Part shown: positions 32,141-34,808 of the stretch, one piece after another
Numbering within the stretch: position 1 is the stretch's first letter
How the letters are laid out: each line of letters starts with the position of its first letter
Assembly: GCA_029237735.1 (NCBI GenBank)
Contig: JAQZBU010000095.1
Coordinates: forward strand, 1-34,808
Source: Ramlibacter sp.
GTDB taxonomy: Bacteria > Pseudomonadota > Gammaproteobacteria > Burkholderiales > Burkholderiaceae_C
Reading direction: 5' to 3'
DNA: 34,808 nt
The notes under the pieces: model-generated
Told to the model about the DNA's origin: nothing
What the model saw: only the letters and a program-made list of their open reading frames with translations
The model's database searches: none
Translations under genes and position numbers: made by a program

Positions 32141-34014
32141 GCCGCCCCAAGCGTCGCCGGATCACGCGATGGAGTGTTGCCGCGATCGAAGCGAACGGTC
32201 ACGCGCACGCCCGGGTGCTGGTCGGCGATTTCAATCCGGGCGCCGAGGTGCAGCGCGCGCGCGCGCATGTTGTTGAGGCCGTGACCACCCTGGGCGTTCG
32301 CCTTGTTCAATCCACGGCCGTCGTCCGCGACTTCGATGGCAAGTGTCTCCTCCTCCATTCGCAGCCTGATGGCCACCTTCCGCGCGCGGGCATGTTTGAG
32401 AACATTGGTGAGCGCTTCCTGCACGATGCGAAGCAGCTGGAGAGTCGCGTGGGGACTGAGGTCGATTCCATCGCCGCCCGCGTCGAGCTCCCAGCTACAG
32501 ATCAAGCCGGAGGCCTCGAGCTGATGCTGCCAGCGGAAGCGGAAATTGCCCCACGCCTGGAGGAAGTCATTGGTCTCGGGGCTCATGGCCTCGAGCGTCA
32601 ATCGCATGTCGGCAATGCACTCGCGCAGCGCCTGCACCATCTCCTGCTGCTCGATCTGCCTGCCTTCCGCCCGGGAAAGCATGAGGAACAACTGCGACCC
32701 AAGCCCGTCATGGAGGTCCCGCATGATCTGCTGCCGCTCTTCGCCGGCCGCGTGCCGGCGCTCGAGCTGCCGCAGGCGCTCATAGTTTCTCGACAAGGTG
32801 CTTTCGCGTTCGGCAACGCGCATCTCGAGTGTTCGATTGAGCTGTGCGAGCGCCTGCAGGGTACCCACGAAACGGGCGCTGAGAAGGCCCCCCATCACGA
32901 CCAGGACGATATCGGCGGCGTAGTGCAGCAGGAAGATGCGATCAGCCACATGCCCCGGTGCCAGCGCGCGAATGATGGGGGAAGAAGTTGCAATCAGGTA
33001 GTCGTGCAGCCCGGCGAGCACGGCCAGGGTCAGTGCGGCGGTCAGCACCGTCGTCGCCAGGGTTCGCTGCTTCAACGCCGCCCGGACGCTGATCACGAGT
33101 ACTGCGAAGCCGATCGGCAGAAGTCCTCCGGCCCACCACCTGGTAACCATTGATTCGTTGCCGCCGGTGGCGAGGTAGGCGACGGGTCCAAGGATCCAAT
33201 AGGCAAACAGCCACCACTTCAGCCGCGTATAACGCAGGCCGGCCAGGCACATCGCGAACAACAGCATGAGGACCACGAAGCCGCCGGTGGCGCCATGGTA
33301 GATCGCGCGCCATGCGTGCCACGCGGTTGACGGCAGCACTTCGATAACGAATGTCAGGGTGCGGATGCCCCACAGCACCGAGGCCGCGCCAAAAAGGCCA
33401 TACAGCGTTTCCTCGGGCCTGCGCCACCAGATGAACAGCGCCAGCAGGCCGACGATCAGGCACGACAGCACGGTGAACTGCGGCATCGTCCCCACGAGGA
33501 ACAAGCGGCTCTCGTACACAGGCAGCAGCTCTATGTAGGGCCCGATCTGCAGCAATGGCATGTGATCGGGCGACACCTTGGTCGCGGGAATGCGGATCAG
33601 CAACTCGTTGGTTCCCGCCCGCAGCGATGGCGCAGGGATTGTCACCAGATGGGGACGCTCCCAGCGGATGACGAGGTCGGCGCTGGTTTCCTGGATCGAC
33701 GCCAATGGCGTGCCATTGAGGAACAACCTGCCGCCCCGATAGAGATACGGCAGGTAGACGGCCCACAGCTGGCCTGTCTTCGACTCCGGCGCGTTGAATT
33801 CCACGCGATACCAGGCGGTGGCATGGCGAGTGGCGTAAGGCAGATCGACCCGTTGCCAGGCCGCCGTGGGTAGAGGAGGCGACAGGTCCGAGCTGAGAAC
33901 AAGGTCGGCCTGGCGCGGCCGCACAGGTTGCGCATGGGCAGCGGCGCACAGCGCAAGTAGCGCCAGCAATGCCGCGAGCCAGCGGCTAGAGCAGCCCCAA
34001 CTGATTGGCTTCAT
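32116..34014 (-). CDS. 7TM sensor histidine kinase (7TMR-DISM-like, HisKA_3)
   Basis: A 632-residue membrane kinase. A signal peptide (residues 1-28) is followed by an extracytoplasmic beta-sandwich-like domain (30-170: TAWYRVEFNAP, GGRLFLNGTPL, GTNELLIRIPA). Seven helices follow (about 178-385), then a coiled linker, DHp of the HisKA_3 type with H435 in MRDLHDGLGSQL, and HATPase_c (EALTNVLKHARA, DDGRGLN, GGHGLNNMRARA). This NarX/DegS-like architecture pairs with LuxR-type regulators, and one lies directly upstream with a 29-base overlap. The ligand may be a carbohydrate or other small molecule, as in 7TMR-DISM proteins; this is not determinable here. Confidence 0.9.
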   Translation of the reverse strand: MKPISWGCSSRWLAALLALLALCAAAHAQPVRPRQADLVLSSDLSPPLPTAAWQRVDLPYATRHATAWYRVEFNAPESKTGQLWAVYLPYLYRGGRLFLNGTPLASIQETSADLVIRWERPHLVTIPAPSLRAGTNELLIRIPATKVSPDHMPLLQIGPYIELLPVYESRLFLVGTMPQFTVLSCLIVGLLALFIWWRRPEETLYGLFGAASVLWGIRTLTFVIEVLPSTAWHAWRAIYHGATGGFVVLMLLFAMCLAGLRYTRLKWWLFAYWILGPVAYLATGGNESMVTRWWAGGLLPIGFAVLVISVRAALKQRTLATTVLTAALTLAVLAGLHDYLIATSSPIIRALAPGHVADRIFLLHYAADIVLVVMGGLLSARFVGTLQALAQLNRTLEMRVAERESTLSRNYERLRQLERRHAAGEERQQIMRDLHDGLGSQLFLMLSRAEGRQIEQQEMVQALRECIADMRLTLEAMSPETNDFLQAWGNFRFRWQHQLEASGLICSWELDAGGDGIDLSPHATLQLLRIVQEALTNVLKHARARKVAIRLRMEEETLAIEVADDGRGLNKANAQGGHGLNNMRARALHLGARIEIADQHPGVRVTVRFDRGNTPSRDPATLGAAQAALTTA

Positions 34015-34654
34015 AGACCGCTTCGCCGCGGGAATGGACGGCCAACTTCTGGTAGATGCGCTTGACGTGCGTGATGACTGTGTTGGGTGAGATCGCCAGG
34101 ATGGCCCCCACTTCCTTGAAGTTCAGGCCCTTCGCCACCAGGCGGAGAATCTGCGTTTCGCGCTCCGACAGCACGGACTGACGGGCGGAGCTCTCTATGG
34201 ATGGGACGGTCGCCTCGCCGGCACCATTCCTGTCGACGCGGAAGCTTTGCAGCACGCGGCGCGCGATTGCCGGACTGATCGGCGAGCCGCCGGCGTGCAC
34301 TTGCAGGATCGACCCAGCGATGTCCTTGGGCATTGCGTCTTTCAGCAGGTACCCTGTGGCGCCCGCGCGGATGCTCTCGATCACGTTGCCGTCATCGCCG
34401 AACATCGTGACCACCAGGACGTCACGCTTCGCACCACCCGCCATGGCGTGACGGATCACGTCGACGCCATTTCCGTCCGGCAGGCCCAGATCCACGAGCA
34501 CGACATCGGGGGATAGCGTATCCAGCAACGCGCAGGCCCCGACCACGGTCGTGCCCGCGCCGCACAGTCGCAAGACTGGTTCAGCCGCGATCGCGTCGCA
34601 GAATCGCTGGAGGAATCCTGGCTCGTCCTCGACAACCAGCACACTGACAGTCAT
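33986..34654 (-). CDS. LuxR/NarL-family response regulator
   Basis: A 222-residue two-domain regulator. The receiver has VVEDE, D55 in VLVDLGLPDGNG, a switch Thr in VVTMFGDDG, and the Lys in YLLKDAMP. The NarL-type HTH lies at about 162-215 (LSERETQILRLVAKGLNFKEVGAILAISPNTVITHVKRIY). It is the first gene of the pair, overlapping the kinase start by 29 bases. The GGGGTGG stretch before ATG 34654 can serve as ribosome site. It controls transcription on phosphorylation by the adjacent kinase; target genes are unknown, and the neighbouring small exported genes are candidates by position only. Confidence 0.93.
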   Translation of the reverse strand: MTVSVLVVEDEPGFLQRFCDAIAAEPVLRLCGAGTTVVGACALLDTLSPDVVLVDLGLPDGNGVDVIRHAMAGGAKRDVLVVTMFGDDGNVIESIRAGATGYLLKDAMPKDIAGSILQVHAGGSPISPAIARRVLQSFRVDRNGAGEATVPSIESSARQSVLSERETQILRLVAKGLNFKEVGAILAISPNTVITHVKRIYQKLAVHSRGEAVYEANQLGLL

Positions 34655-34680
34655 GCGCCACCCCGATCCGTGTCGATGCA

Positions 34681-34686
34681 GTTATA
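34681..34686 (-). promoter_or_regulatory. Candidate -10 element for the LuxR-kinase operon
   Basis: On the (-) strand, TATAAC preceded by TG lies about 27-32 bases before the regulator start. It gives a short leader of about 20 bases. A convincing -35 element was not found, so an extended -10 promoter is possible. Confidence 0.3.
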
Positions 34687-34808
34687 CAGTGATGCATGAC
34701 GTTACGCCCGGAACGCCGGGGCCGGTTTCCTGCGCCTACGTTTGATTCAGAAACTAACAACGGTCGCGCTTGGTATCACCCACCGGCACCGAGTCGTGTC
34801 GCGAAGCT

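Overview
The window is dense, high-GC DNA. Gene content and order point to a betaproteobacterium of the order Burkholderiales, most likely a Comamonadaceae relative (Ramlibacter/Variovorax/Acidovorax type). This rests on a divergent uvrA, an actP/DUF485 locus with a transporter-histidine kinase, a leucine-catabolic liu operon, and dispersed palindromic repeats typical of that family. No tRNA, rRNA, CRISPR array, transposase, integrase or phage gene was seen. No gene-free stretch exceeds 300 bases.

Layout. 1-3050 (-): uvrA, 3' end cut by the window edge, carrying three different palindromic repeats inside the open frame. 3221-4333 (+): periplasmic ligand-binding protein. 4362-14306 (-): an acetate-type uptake and sensing block, read from right to left as MHS/MFS transporter, DUF485 protein, ActP symporter, CBS/DUF294 protein, small membrane protein, CrbS/CbrA-like symporter-kinase, stand-alone receiver, and a pseudokinase joined to a DnaQ-type exonuclease. 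14590-15096 (+): flavin/PNPOx-fold stress protein. 15281-18084 (+): PAS kinase plus receiver-kinase pair with a 4-base overlap. 18098-27559 (-): a long co-directional run, liuB, acyl-CoA dehydrogenase, liuC, DUF4126 protein, liuD, ghrA-like reductase, liuE (broken), YbaK, DUF1289 and an HCCA-isomerase/DsbA-fold protein. It faces a divergent AraC-type regulator (27676-28701, +). 28735-29367 (-): lipoprotein with an FNR-like palindrome upstream. 29602-31011 (-): 6-phosphogluconate dehydrogenase. 31152-32140: three small genes. 32116-34654 (-): 7TM sensor kinase and LuxR-type response regulator.

How the parts fit. The liu genes encode steps from an acyl-CoA through methylcrotonyl-CoA carboxylation and hydration to HMG-CoA cleavage. 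The actP block would import short carboxylates and sense them through the symporter-kinase. Two transporter promoters share an 11-bp-periodic direct repeat (GTCAGAGC), so they may be co-regulated.

Most notable. At least four genes (exonuclease fusion, DUF294, MFS transporter, HMG-CoA lyase) lack an internal segment relative to their families, five junctions in all; the symporter-kinase may also lack its last ATPase strand. Flanking sequence stays well conserved and no mobile element lies at the junctions. Either this is an assembly artefact or the lineage has lost short internal segments repeatedly. Function calls are from sequence reading only; no database search was run.
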